Below are positions 35,836-48,300 of a stretch of DNA of 64,000 nucleotides, piece by piece. How positions within the stretch are numbered: position 1 is the stretch's first letter; each line of letters begins with the position of its first letter. A program made the position numbers and the translations under genes. The DNA is from Echinococcus granulosus. Lineage: Eukaryota; Platyhelminthes; Cestoda; Cyclophyllidea; Taeniidae. Location: NCBI RefSeq assembly GCF_000524195.1, contig NW_020170465.1, forward strand, positions 14,890 through 78,889. The letters run 5' to 3'. The notes beneath the pieces were generated by a model. It was not told the origin of the DNA, did not search any database, and worked only from the letters and a program-made list of their open reading frames with translations.

Positions 35836-38199
35836 GTAGACAATGGGTAGTAGAAGTGGCTCGCAGTGGGAGAACTAGTGAGTCAATGTTTGTCTGTCGA
35901 CCTTGAAATTCCATAAGCTGTCTGAGAAGAAAAGGAGCCGTGAGTTAGCAAAGTCACTGGTGCCAATTTTTTTAACAAATTCTGTGAAGACTGACCTAGG
36001 GCATGTGATGCTTGCATGAGGGGTTCAGTTGGCCCCAATTTCATTCACAAGTTGCATTCACTCCTTGGGGGGATATCAAAGCAGATCATACACCACGCGT
36101 GAATAATCACAATTAGAAAAACACCTTTTGTATATGTAGGAAAAGTTCTCACACTTTTATGGTATACTTGAAAAGTGGTTAGACGTCCACTAAAGCTACC
36201 TTTGTACGTTGTTAACACTTGTGCATAGCATGCAATAGAGTATAGGTCCAAGTTGGTCTATCGTTAGGGTCTATTTAATGCCTACCCTGCTACTTTTCCA
36301 CCATTTGGAAACTGTACAAAATGATTATTAAAAGCATGTGATGCTATGCAATCTCGTCGTCTTGGCGTGGAGGGTTAAAATCGGTTTCAAGAGCACAGAG
36401 GAGTTGGGGTGGGCAGCACCAAGATTTGTCATCCAGAAGCAATTTCATCACCTTGACGTTAGTGGTAAACCACTCAAAGGAAGGAAGGTTCTCCACGCTT
36501 GATAATGAAGGGAATGCGTGTAACAGCAATATTTACTTGTGTATCGTAGTATTTTTTTGCACCTACATGCAAAAAAGGAAGGAAGCGGTTCCGTAAATAG
36601 ATGTTTACTTAAAAAATGACAATGAGCTTGAAGAGCTGCTTATTTGATCCTCACTTTTTGCCCGTATTTTAAAAAATCCGCTCTACATTTCATTTCTATA
36701 GTCAGCTAACTGACTGACCTCCGCCGAGAAGTGGCCTTTGAATTTCACTGTTCATGTTGGGAAGGGGCATATCCTTGCTCAGACGATTTTATTTATCATC
36801 TACAATGCACTTTTAAGCTATGTGTCACGTCATGCTAAGGTCAATGTGTCTGTTTTCTATGTTTGTTTGTGTTTGCGCGGGCGTATGTGCGTAGTGGACT
36901 GTCCATGTCAATGTTCACCTGCAGGGGTGTCAATGTGCATTAAATCTAGCTGCTCCAAAGTAAAGCTATTTTACAGAAAGCTGTACATTTTGGAGTAGAA
37001 TTCGGGGCGAAAAAGGAGGCCGCCAGACACCCTTTGGTGTTGGAAAATGCGAGAGAATCTGTTATTCATTGGGTGTGGTCAATTACTTACAAGCAGCACA
37101 GGAAACCAACACAAAATTTCCATTTACCTCCACATTTTCACTAATGGAGAGCAGCGTTTTGGATATTTAATGTTCATTTTCTGTATTGGTTTTGAATAGG
37201 TGAACACACCCAACGGGCCTTAAATTGACGCATCAGCAATCAGCGGTTGTATTAGAAAAATTTTTTCTGGGCGGGGAGGGGAAAATAGAAATATATTTAG
37301 CCTTTGCATCGTCGTGCTAGAAGAAGCGGAACAGGGTAACTGCTTGAACAGAACACAGCAAAAGTACTTTAAGGTGGCTCAAACAGTGCGTGTTAGAGAA
37401 GCTGTAATATGAGTAGCAAAATGAACTTCTTTTTTATTACGTGTGGAGCTGAAAACGGAAAGACAACGCATGTCTGCTTACGTTCTCCTTGATTCTTCCT
37501 CCACCTGGAAGCATTTCGAGGAAGAAGTACAAGGTCGGCACTTAAAGCACATCCTTCTCAACCTAACCTTACACTTTGTAGGAAATCTCTTCATTGAACC
37601 TGGGAAATACTAAAAAGATGTCTTTTCAAGTTGTTGTTTGCCCTCTGCCAGTTGTGTGGATACCGTAATTTTGTCCGGGTGCCAAACGGAAAATATGATC
37701 AATGTGTAACCCTTGCACGCACCTGTAGGGAATCGTGTGGAGTTGGCGATGCGTAAGAGATAAGTTTAGACGTGGTGCAGATATTGGGTGTCAAATATTT
37801 TACATCTTGGCAACCAGAAGGTCAAGGTAAATAAGGAAGGCAAGTGTTGGTAGATTCAGTGATCTCTTCATGAGTGCGCTGAGGTGCTTTCGAGTGAGAT
37901 TCTTTCTCCTTAGAGGTTTTACAAGCTTGATTAAAATTTTTTATTGAAATTTGCAGGAGGTAGCCAGAATGGGATGCAGAAATGAAATACACTGCCTGAA
38001 TGTCATGTCAAGTGTTTGTGGAATAGAACTATTCTCCATTCCTTAATTTCGAAGTTTTAGGCAGGTGAATAAATGAAGCAGGAGATGAATAATTCGCCTG
38101 ATGAAAAGTTTGTACTAAGTTTGAGATTATAGATATTTGTGACTAAGATTAGCGTCTATCACATTATAGAGAAACAAATTAACCGATGTTACTTACAGA

Positions 38200-38950
38200 A
38201 TAAAAGTAGTAGGTGGCAACCAAAAGTTAATTTGAGCTTATGTTTAAAATAATTTACCTGATTAGTCCTTGGCTAGTGTACTACTGCATGCCATCCTTTG
38301 CCAGTTCATGCTGTTGACGAATTCATTTATTCTTATCAGCGCTGAGGTTTTGTTTTTCCACTTAAGGCTTCCTTTTCGCCTTCTCTTCCTTTTTTCTCTT
38401 ATTTGTTTTCCTTTTCGCCTTTCCTAAGCTTTAACATTACCCATAGAGGTGATGTTTTGGTCACTTCAAATGCAACCGATTTCTATGCCTCCTTCAAACG
38501 TAGGTTGGAAATAATAGACACTGAAATGGTGTCTAGCTACTTAAGTTAACCTCGATATCTCGTTCAGTCGGACGACGTAAGGGGGTCTCGTTCTTGTGAG
38601 GTACTAGACATCTCTAAACAAGAAGCAATACCAAGCCTTTAAAAAATTGTCGGATTCAGTCAAGCAGTTTGCGTATTCTGCAGAAGATTTAGGAGTGGTA
38701 ATTATCACGGTTTTTCTTGATATCGCTGCAAGGGAGAATGGGTTTGCGGTAGCTATTGTAACTTTGAATTAATATCCTGACTTAGTTCTTAAGTTGAAGA
38801 AGCGGCGTCCAAATTTGTCCGTAAAATTTACACCTAATGATTAAGTGCTGACCTCAGTTATTTTCAACATTTGATGTTTAAAAAATTTCTTCGGCTGCGC
38901 AGGCGTTTGTCGAATATGTTAGGATGGAAGTGTTAAACAGCCACCGACAG
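38200..38950 (+). pseudogene. Decayed inverted duplicate of the FBXO7-like gene
   Basis: On the plus strand this stretch aligns by eye with the minus-strand FBXO7-like gene. Matches include intron 1 (ATTTACC, CATTTAT, the T/C-rich 3' end and CCATAG), exon 2 (AATGCAACYGATTTCTATGC and TTCAGTCGGACGAC), the 34-nt intron position (38601-38634), exon 3 (AAAAATTGTCGGATTC and GTCAAG), the next intron, and exon 4 start (GAAGCGxCGTCC). The ubiquitin-like region reads NATDFYASF and then meets stop codons within about 25 residues, and the GIVSG motif is lost. Because introns are kept, the copy came from a DNA-level duplication and not from reverse transcription of mRNA. It lies about 11 kb from the parent in opposite orientation. 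Outer limits are approximate. Confidence 0.75.
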
Positions 38951-41079
38951 ATTGCTGAGTTTCACAAAGTCATTTCAAAGGTCCCTTCCAGAAAAGTGTG
39001 GTCAAATTTGCTATTTTGCATTATAAAAACCACAGATTTGTCCGCTTTTCAGGAAATTACATCTACCTCAAAGTAGCTTAAAACAGACGATCTTGATAGC
39101 AGTGGACATCAATGAGTAGGTCAGTCGTCTATCAGGTACGCTGGGTACTCAGCCTTCGAAAATAATAGTTCGGAATGTCCAAAGAAAGCATTCAGAAGGC
39201 CACATTATCATAGATATTTAGAGCCATGCAATACTGATTTGTGCAGACTATTTGAAGTGGAGCAAGGTGGTGCCGATACATGAAGATGTCCCTTGGGTAA
39301 TACTTAACTAGCGGTAAGTTTTATTTAATGTTAGACAATGTTCGACATCATCCAGATGTAAACTGTTACCTTGATTATGAGATCGCGAGATATAGGAATG
39401 AGGTAAGAAATTACCATCATCTTCCATAACCCTAAAGATTATCAGAGATCAGAATTTGCTGGATATATTGTACATTCAACCATTCTGGTCACGTCTATCC
39501 CATGACGTCTAGCCCTACCTGCCAAATCCGAAACCCACTTATCAAAGCTGCAAAATTAAGGTTTCTAATAGGCAAGTGCTAGTGAATGGAAGAGATAATA
39601 TTTATTAAATGAAAAAAATACTATCAGCCTTTGCTTTCTCCCTTCTGTCTCCTAGGCAATAGGGAAGTGTTCCCAAATTTTAGCTTTACAATGTGAATTT
39701 AGAAACGAGGAGTGGGTTATGAGGGTAAGGGACAGGGGGCTTCCTTATATGGTTAAAACTTTCTGGCTTTATCCAAGAAAAATGAATTAAAAGCAGAACT
39801 AATTTTTTACTTTTTCGCATGAATTACGTCGTGATATACCAAATCGGGTAGATGGATGTCTAATCCCACTGCACAAACACAGGCTGCAATCAGAATCAAA
39901 ATCTTACTGAGATGATGTTGCACCTTCCATAGCGGTGTGCGTTGGTTAGTGAATGGATAGCTGCAGTGAAATGTCGCACAGTTTAGTCAAAAGGCCTCCC
40001 TTTCAGCTCGCTAGTTAGATAATCGAGTCTCAAGCAAACATACTTCAGCAAATTTTTCGTTGCGGGATTTGAAAAGTCCCTCCGCTGTTTGCATGCAAAC
40101 TTCTATTTTAATTCTCTGATACCGTGAACTTTCACTGGACCATTTGATTTTTCATAGGGCTTCTATTCTAATTTATTATGGAGAAAAAAAGCTTTAATGG
40201 AGCCAAAACCATTCCATTTGTAAATGTAAATCAAAGGCAAATATTCACTCGATTGTGAAAAATTCCTTTGAACTGCCGGTTAAGGCGCCGAGAAGAGGAG
40301 ATGCATGCTTCTAATCTTTTCCAAGGTTTCCTACTTCCACGCTGGAGCTTCGGGGACGTGTATTCCCTTCCATGACGTTGCCTTCTGGCATGAAGGACAG
40401 AGACGTCTTCTCGTGGCAGTACAAGGCATCGTTTAAATTCTGCTGCCAATTTTAGACTGGAGGGCATTTGACGTGCTGAGTAGTGTAAATGTGTATTGTG
40501 ACACCTGATTGACAACTGATCGTACAGCTAATATGGTGCAGTTGTCCCTTCATTTGTGCTTGCCCTCAGTCGCCTGTTGTAAACGGAGTGATTTCGTTTG
40601 GACACGATGGTAGTGTTTTTCTAGGTCCCTGACTTGAGGCGTCAAGGCTTGTAGCTTAATCAAAACTAATGGCCGTCTGGGCTATGGTGATCATTTCCCT
40701 GTAAAATTTTGACAAGGGATTTGTTACTATTGTTCCTGCATATAGAAATTTGTGTATTTTACGGGTTCGAAAACGAAGCCACTGCCTGTTGAAAGTAAAG
40801 TTCTTAAGGCGACTCCCCTACTAGGATTATGTAAGAGAGGAAGTTGTATTTCCACCAGTACTTCTGGCTGATGCAAACCCGACTTCATTCCAACTTCCAT
40901 AAGACAAATTCTTTATTCAGATTCCTTGATTGAGTTTTATAGCTCCACCGCCATCGTTGTTTTATAACGTGTGCAATGTCGGTCTTAAAATTTAGATTAA
41001 CTGATAAAAATGTTTACTACGTGATACCATGGCAACTGCGGCAAAAGTAGCCAACCTTGTCATGCGGAGCAGTGCTTAC

Positions 41080-41790
41080 GAAAGAAACCTATTTTTTGTC
41101 ACACGACTGTAGAAATAAAAATGACGCCAAGAGAAAGGATTGTTGGTTAAGTGGATGCCAAACCGACTGATTGGTAGGCCCAGCATGTACCCCTTGGTTA
41201 CAGCAGAGCGGCATCTCACCACTTACCCAGCCACTCTACTCCGGTGTACTATACTGCTTTTTTCTGTTTTTTTTTTTTTGCGTATTTAAAATCTTAGTGG
41301 AGGTCTTAGAGGCCAGTAAAGTTATCTGGATGCCTAGACTCGATTGTGTCGATTCCACTCCACTCTTCTATTCTGTGCTCTACTCCAGCTCAAAGGTACT
41401 CTCTTTGCACTACCATTGACGGTAAGCGAGAGGTAGAAATTGATGAATNTCCTTTTGCATAAGTCATTCATGTGTACTTTCCTCTTCAATGCTTCCAAGT
41501 CTTCCTTTCTTACAGCCTATTAGGTAGCACCCACTCGCGTAATTTACGACTCAATGGGTTATGCTTTCGGTCCTTTTGCGATCGGTATTACAACAAGCAC
41601 TACTTTTGCTGAAATTTTTCCTATATTTACCCTTCATTTGAAGCTTTTTTGCCGCCTGAGTCATGCTGGTTGAGAATTTGAGGTGAAAATAGAAGGATTT
41701 CTTGATTTTCTCGTACTGCTTACTGCAGTAACTTGATGTTTTTGAAGAAATCAGTGGTCATTAAATGCCCGTATAGGGTATTCACGTCCT
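41080..41790 (+). repeat. Dispersed repeat, longest copy
   Basis: Left part matches 31250-31360 and right part matches 35325-35835, so this copy joins two pieces seen separately elsewhere. It includes a T-rich tract near 41260, TGTACTTTCCTCTTCAATGCT and GAAGCTTTTTTGCCGCCTGA. One ambiguous base (N) lies at 41449. The nature of the parent element is not clear; no transposase or reverse transcriptase is visible. Confidence 0.55.
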
Positions 41791-41826
41791 TGAAATATCT
41801 GATCGAGGTTTTGAATTCTGCACCTA

Positions 41827-41844
41827 CGTCACGTATACGTGACG
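41827..41844. repeat. Perfect 18-bp palindrome CGTCACGTATACGTGACG
   Basis: An exact inverted repeat with no spacer, in the intergenic region downstream of the phosphatase gene. It belongs to the same GTCAC..GTGAC family as the cores in the array at 57070-57660 and at 45069-45086 and 58720-58735. Confidence 0.7.
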
Positions 41845-42328
41845 CACGTTTTTCGCCAGCTTAGGATGACTGGTTGCACCAAATGGTATGCAGGATAGAA
41901 TCCTTATTGCAAAACCAATCAAATTCAGTTCAGGTTTCTAATAGTACAATAATCTTTGAATGTTTTTATCAACAAAGACCACCATCTATGATAAAGAAAG
42001 CCACTTCCACCAACAGAAGGTTAAGGATAGGATAAAGTCAAACCTTGGTGGGAAACATGTCGAATAGCACCTCAGTCCGATCTTGAAAGAAAACTCAGAA
42101 CATGTTTGACATTTTCTACTCTCATTTGGTCACAGGCTATCAGTGCTTACATACATTCATTCACACCAAACCTTGGTCTGACTATGTACAGAAATGCTTG
42201 GCGGGAGGCGAACACACCAAGCAAGTTATTCATGGTTTTTGAAGAAAGTACTCGAGAGAGGGTATGTATAACTGTAGGCGTGAAAGAGCACCAGAAAAGT
42301 GGAAAGAAAATTAAATAGACTGGACAAT

Positions 42329-45300
42329 CTAGGAGAGGGTGGAAGAGGGCGTTTGTGTAGTCGTTTGGTTGACGGGAAGTGGTTCGTAGAGATTTAAGTA
42401 CTCCAGTGCAGTGGTATAGCAGAAGGCATACTCCGTGGGGGTCTCGACAAGACCACGTCGTTGCCACCAGAGTAGTTTTGTTGTCTGAAAGGCGTCAACA
42501 ACGCCTTCGACACGCATTCGATCGAAGAGGATGGAGAGCATCAGAAACATGCCTGTGTAGCCAGTCCCGGTCCTGTTAAAACATAGATATCATGTCTACT
42601 GACATCGAATGAGTGGAGCTTCTTATAAGTTATGCCAAACAATATAAATGTTCTTGTATACGAGAGATGTACATGAAGGAAATATTAGGCATAGCCTATT
42701 ATGCGACCTAGCTCGAGCTAATCCAGACACCTTTAATCAAGGCAGCAGCCAAAAGTCTTCTATGAACTAACGGGTGACGATTAACAAATTTTAGAGTAAA
42801 TGAGCGGGCATCCACCCGTAGAGTCAACTTGTAACACACTGCAGTAGTACAACGCCTAGCCACTCATTGTCGAAATAGCAGCAGCGACGCCACAAGGCTT
42901 GATGTTTCCATCCCACAGTTTTGACTGTCATTCCTAATGAAGGACATTCAGAACATTTATTACCTGACCCTAGATGCATTATCGACTCACCAGAGACAAA
43001 TCTTTCTGTGGGATAAAGGGTTCAAGAGCATTTTCACGCTGAAAACAGGGATGGGTTTTCGCTTTAGACCAAGGATGGAGTAAAACAGACTCCCCCAAGA
43101 TGTGATGATGATTAAGTCCTAGTATCCAATTACTCTACGTTGAAGATGCTTTGAAAGTGCTAATTTGACACCGACGTAAGTGCACATAACGGTGTAAAAG
43201 TAGGAAGCTATGCTGAGACGACTTAAATGCAATTCCAACCCCGTAAAATTGGTTTTTTTGACATTCTTTTTTTCCAAAACCCCAGTTCTCAATATCACTA
43301 AAACACTTCTTATTAATACTGTCACGTTATTCAAAATTACCTCGCTTTATTTAGCAATTTATTTTATTTACTAATCGCAGTGGAAACTCACCTGCAGTGA
43401 ACGGTGATTGGTCCCTCCAGCCCAAATTGTTCTTGAGTTTTATGCACCTGTTCAATCAGGTCAATCAGACTGACAGCAGCCTTTTGACATGTCAGGTCGT
43501 CAAATACACCCTTCCCATAACTGTCAGTAGAGACAGATCGATAGTAATTAGTTCCACCATTGATGAACCCAAAAGTAGGAGTATTATTTGCCAATGAGCG
43601 ATTGGGCAGCCACTCAGCCAATGGTGGTAGTGAAGGTGGTAGCGTAACATCACTTGCACCGGATTGGTTCATGTGTCGAGGGGAGGTTATTGCTCGGCCA
43701 ATCAGAAGAGAGAGGTGTGAAGCTTCAAAAAGACGAATTATTCGAGATTGACTGCTCTTGGCATCCGTTAATCGGAATTCCCGTAGAACATAAGCCGTCA
43801 TATCGTAAGAAGCCAGGGCCTCTGCCACTAAAAATCCGAACCTTGTTGCTTCTTCCACTGGCCAATAGGGTGGCTAGAAAAAAAGCATTGTGGTTTTCTT
43901 CTCAGTTAACGAACAAAATTAAGAAAATCTCCCGAATTTAATTCATAACCCAAAATTTGCCTGTTAAGTAGTCAAAAGATATACATCTACTTATGCAATC
44001 AATAAAAGTGACAGGATGTTCACGTACTTCTTTGTCGAATTCGTAGGAATCGAGTTGCACTATTATGCAAGAACCAGATTCCCATATCATTCGCCAGAAG
44101 TCTTCCACAAACGGCATCATTGGTGTCTGCGTAGCGATAAAAGCTGATCTCGACCGATAACTATCGACGTAGGAGGCGTTGATGTAATCAGAACCCTCAA
44201 CCCCTCTAATTGACGATAATTTCACTCGGTTACTCTCATAGGGTACGAAGTCGGTGCCGCACCTGTTCTTCGGTATGTTTACCTAAAGCAATAAATCAAG
44301 TAGAACCACTTTTTATTCCGATTCGGTGAGCAATTTGCGGCGATCCAAACAACCACCAAAATTACTTTTTCTTACTTTGTATCCACTAATGTGGGCTTTC
44401 TGGAAAAACTAGCATCCTTCCTTACTCGAATTGGAGTTACCAGAGGAGAAATTATCTTCTTCGACACTCACCGGTAAAGCTCCACTCAGAACATTCCCTG
44501 GTGAGTCCGTAAAACTATCGGAACAGGCTAGCAGTCCGCCTGGGGATTGATGCGCAATCAGCGCCGCAAATGGTCCAGCCGTCTGGTTAACCAGTTGACC
44601 GAACTCTAAGGCTAGACCGGTGTTAGCAAGAGGGTCATGATTTGGCTCCAGCGGTGGCGTTGTAATTGACTCCTCCTCAGAGCAGCAGGGTACTATCAGT
44701 TTGTGCCAGTGACCACGCAGCTGACGCGCTGGAAGCTCGGTATTTCCACTCAACGCGGCCTCTAATAGGGCCTCGTAGATGAAAACGTACTGCTCTTTGG
44801 TTTGAACCACAAAGTTGCGTTGACTACGAAGTTGAGTTACCACAGCGAGGACGTTGACTGCGTTCTCGTGGTGCATTTGTTGTAGGAGAATATCCAACAC
44901 TATGTAGGCACCTAGTAATAAAGAAGTCCAGATTACCACTTATATATTTGTGAGCATATTTATAAATGCAAATTTGAGAGGTTCGGGGCTAAACGTTAAA
45001 TGGCAACAAGTACATAAATAAGAAGTTTTTGATCTAGGCAGATTAGTTATAAGCACGTCTTCTCTCTGTGTCACATATATGTGACAGCGCAGTTTTCTTA
45101 TCTCTTAAGAAGACAGATTATGACAATTTAGTTAAATTTTTTTTTTTTGATTTTAGGGGTAGAATAACTTAAACCGGCTATAGTAATGCCAAAATCAACA
45201 AAAATACGACCAGCCGTCAGCACCAACCTGTGCGTCCAACTCCAGCTGAGCAGTGAACGATGATTGGTCCAGCATCAGGCACAAATTCTGCATTCACTCG

Positions 45301-48300
45301 CCGTAGAAACATGAGTAGAGGTGCAGGATGATTGGGGACTCCATGATCTGGCCATGCGGTGAATTGCAAATGCCGAATTTCACGTTTCTCCCGACATCTG
45401 CAGTGGGAGAATTAAAGGACAGAGTATGTGGTATCCCACTTAAAGGTAGGGCTGAGTTATTGTAAGGATTAAAGTAATCTAAAATGTAGTTAAGGTAATG
45501 AGAACAAAAGGATCTTCCACCTTTTGTTTTCCGTTCAAGAAAGTGATGTCCTTATAGGTAGCTCTGTCATTTTAAAAGGTCTAGATGCATTGAGATCTTT
45601 TTTTGAATTAATATAAGGGATAATTTCCATCGCCACGTGGCGGCGCTTTATTTCTATTGTTTCAAGCTTTAGATAAACCTCTAACGCCTTCATCGAAAAG
45701 CTGATTTGATTAGGCAGAACATCAACCCTCAGACACCGATTAGTACAGAAGGCTTCCATCCCAATTACAACCGTGTAGTTTTAATACCTCAAAGATGGTC
45801 AATCGGTGATGGGTTCAACCTCGATGGCTATCCTTTTTCAGCATTTACTTTGGGGATTTCAATGATTTACAAAAAACTTGTCTTTTCGATGACTTACCCA
45901 CTTTTCTGGACTGTGAAGGTCCTCACAGTGTAATAAGCCAGTTCCATAACCTCCATCAAACTGACAGTAATCTGTCCATACGTTGTGGTTGCTATTGGCG
46001 AAGCAGAAGCAGTTGCAATAGTTTGCGCACTCTCGGAGTTTGTGATTATGGTTGTCCTTGGTGAGAGCCAATCAAGGCTTTTCGTTGGACTGAGTCGCGA
46101 GCTGGCCGGTAGACCACTGCCTGGCCAGTACTGTTCACACTTGATCCTCTCTCTCTCCTCCAATCGAGTCATCGCAACAATTGTGCTCGAACGCTGCTCC
46201 CACACCATTCGCCAAAAGTCACAAACTGTATTTGGAAGTGGTCCCTTGGACAAAGAGCAAAGCAGACATTAGCTGTCTTCTCAAAAGCAACTTCGTAACT
46301 TCAAAAGAAATTTCGAATAAGTAATTGTCACAAACCTGGGTGGCAATATAGGCTCGTTTTCGGTTGTAGCCATCAAGGAAGTTTGCATTGATATAATCAC
46401 TTTCTAGATCCCCATCTACTCGACTAAGAATGACACGTGAGTGATCATAGGTGACTACGTTGGCATATCGATTTTTGGGTCGATTTGCGGGGCGGCTGGA
46501 GTGCTCCCAAGTGAATTGACCCCCCGGATCAATGGATTCGAACTCTGCAGAAAGAAGGAGACCTTGGTTCTGTTTCAACTGCTCAACGTGGGAGGCCAAG
46601 TCTTCGAGTGCCACCGGCTGGGATGTCACCTGGTCATCTGACCAATAAACAAGCAGAAAAGAACTTTTGAATCTATCCACTGGCCGTTTTCAATTAAAAT
46701 AGTCGAGTTAGACTGCTAGTAACGCTCTGAGCTGACCTATTATTTTTTCCAACCAAGATTTCTACTTTTTGCCTTAGGATCTTTAGTAGTCGCGCTTTCC
46801 TGTTTACTAAACATGAGCTAAAAATACAAGACCGATTGGATGCCTTGAAACTGTTTACTCACTTAACATGTCAGGTATAAGCGGAGGCGGTGGGTTCATG
46901 AAGTAGGGTGGTGGTGGTTGCCGCCCCCCTAATCCCATTGATAGCATTTCCAACGAAACTGCCGTTCCAGTTGCCGTCGGTGTTGAACAAACACAATTGC
47001 TACCCATTGACATCATCGCCGCACTTTCATTGCCACCAAAGCGGCCGAGCGATGCGGTACCCAGCAGCTCTGAGTGTAGTGAAAGGCCATCAGGCGAACG
47101 CATCCCTTGACCCGACACTAAAGGTTCGTAACGGAGGAGGGGAGCAGTGGGGGAGGAAAAGTTGGAAATTCCTCCGTGATTAATTTTCATCTGAGCGGCT
47201 TCCAGTGGCTTTATGGTGTTGCCATTTCCACCAAATTTCCCACCATGATGGTCGTGTTGGTGATGAGAATGACCTCCATGATGCTGGAAGTGTCGGATTA
47301 TAAGGAAACAGACGAAGGCGAGAATGCAGACCCCGACGATGATGGAGAGAGCGGCGACGATGATCTGGATCCGGTCACTGTGCGAGGAACCAGCGATGGG
47401 GACAGCTGCAGTACGTGGGACTGGATGTGCCACGTGGACAATCCCATTGGCGGAGGGGAAGTAAATTTCCGTGGAAATTAAATCCTGCTCTCCCAGACGT
47501 GGAACTAATAAGAGAATGATACTCTCTGACTAGCCGGATCTTTTTCCTCTATTCAGTCACCGTCTCTGCTGTAGTAGAGTGACATTTGTTTCGATTATAC
47601 ATTTAGCTACCAGGACTTCTTGATTTGCCTTATTTCTTTCACCATTTTGGTGACACTACTGCATTTACGTCATTTATTGTAACATCCTACTGCCCACACT
47701 ACACTCAATCTCGCCGAATACATGCAATCTCTCAACCCTTCTGTACATTCGTAACAAAGCTAGTCCCAAATTCATATAGTTTTCATTCCTAAACCTTTCG
47801 TGAAATATCCAGCCCACTGCAAGACATAAATATTCCCACTTTGGCTTTGGTAAAGCTTGATTTTGGACCCTATAACCTACCCGTAGCAGCATCGTTGAAA
47901 GGCGTCTGCACTGCAGTCGCAATAGCGCTTATGTTTTCTCTCACAATGGCTGGCCATAATGGGTCATCTTCCTCAAGGTCATATCGGACCTGAGGAGCTG
48001 ATTGGTTTGTTTTTGATAGGTCGGAATTTCTCGGTTCCAGACCCGACCAATCACTCGTACTGCAGAGCGAGGCTGCACTCAAGTCTCCGCCTCTAATAAG
48101 ATTAACCTCTGAGGCAATTGCATCATGACCCTAGCAAAATAAACGAAGGCACCAGGAAATTATATATATCAGCGTGGGTAAATAGATAGGGGTTGTCTTA
48201 TAAACGCACAATGCCATATGCTTTCAGCTCCATCCACAACTCAAAAAAATTAGATTTTAGCTTTCTTTTTGCCGGTTAAAATCTGGAAGATACGGTTTTA

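Larger units (their letters stand above)
34876..42328. other. Gene-poor interval between DyP and LAR-type phosphatase genes
   Basis: About 7.5 kb between two convergent genes. No intact gene is seen. It holds two copies of a dispersed repeat (35325-35835 and 41080-41790), the decayed inverted FBXO7 copy (about 38200-38950), a poly-T tract near 41260 and one ambiguous base at 41449. The remaining sequence (36000-38200 and 39000-41000) is AT-rich with no recognisable features. Confidence 0.5.

Noticed and set aside
46908..47481. Plus-strand open frames opposite the transmembrane exon of the phosphatase
   Set aside because: They are antisense shadows of the long, low-complexity coding exon 47504-46863.
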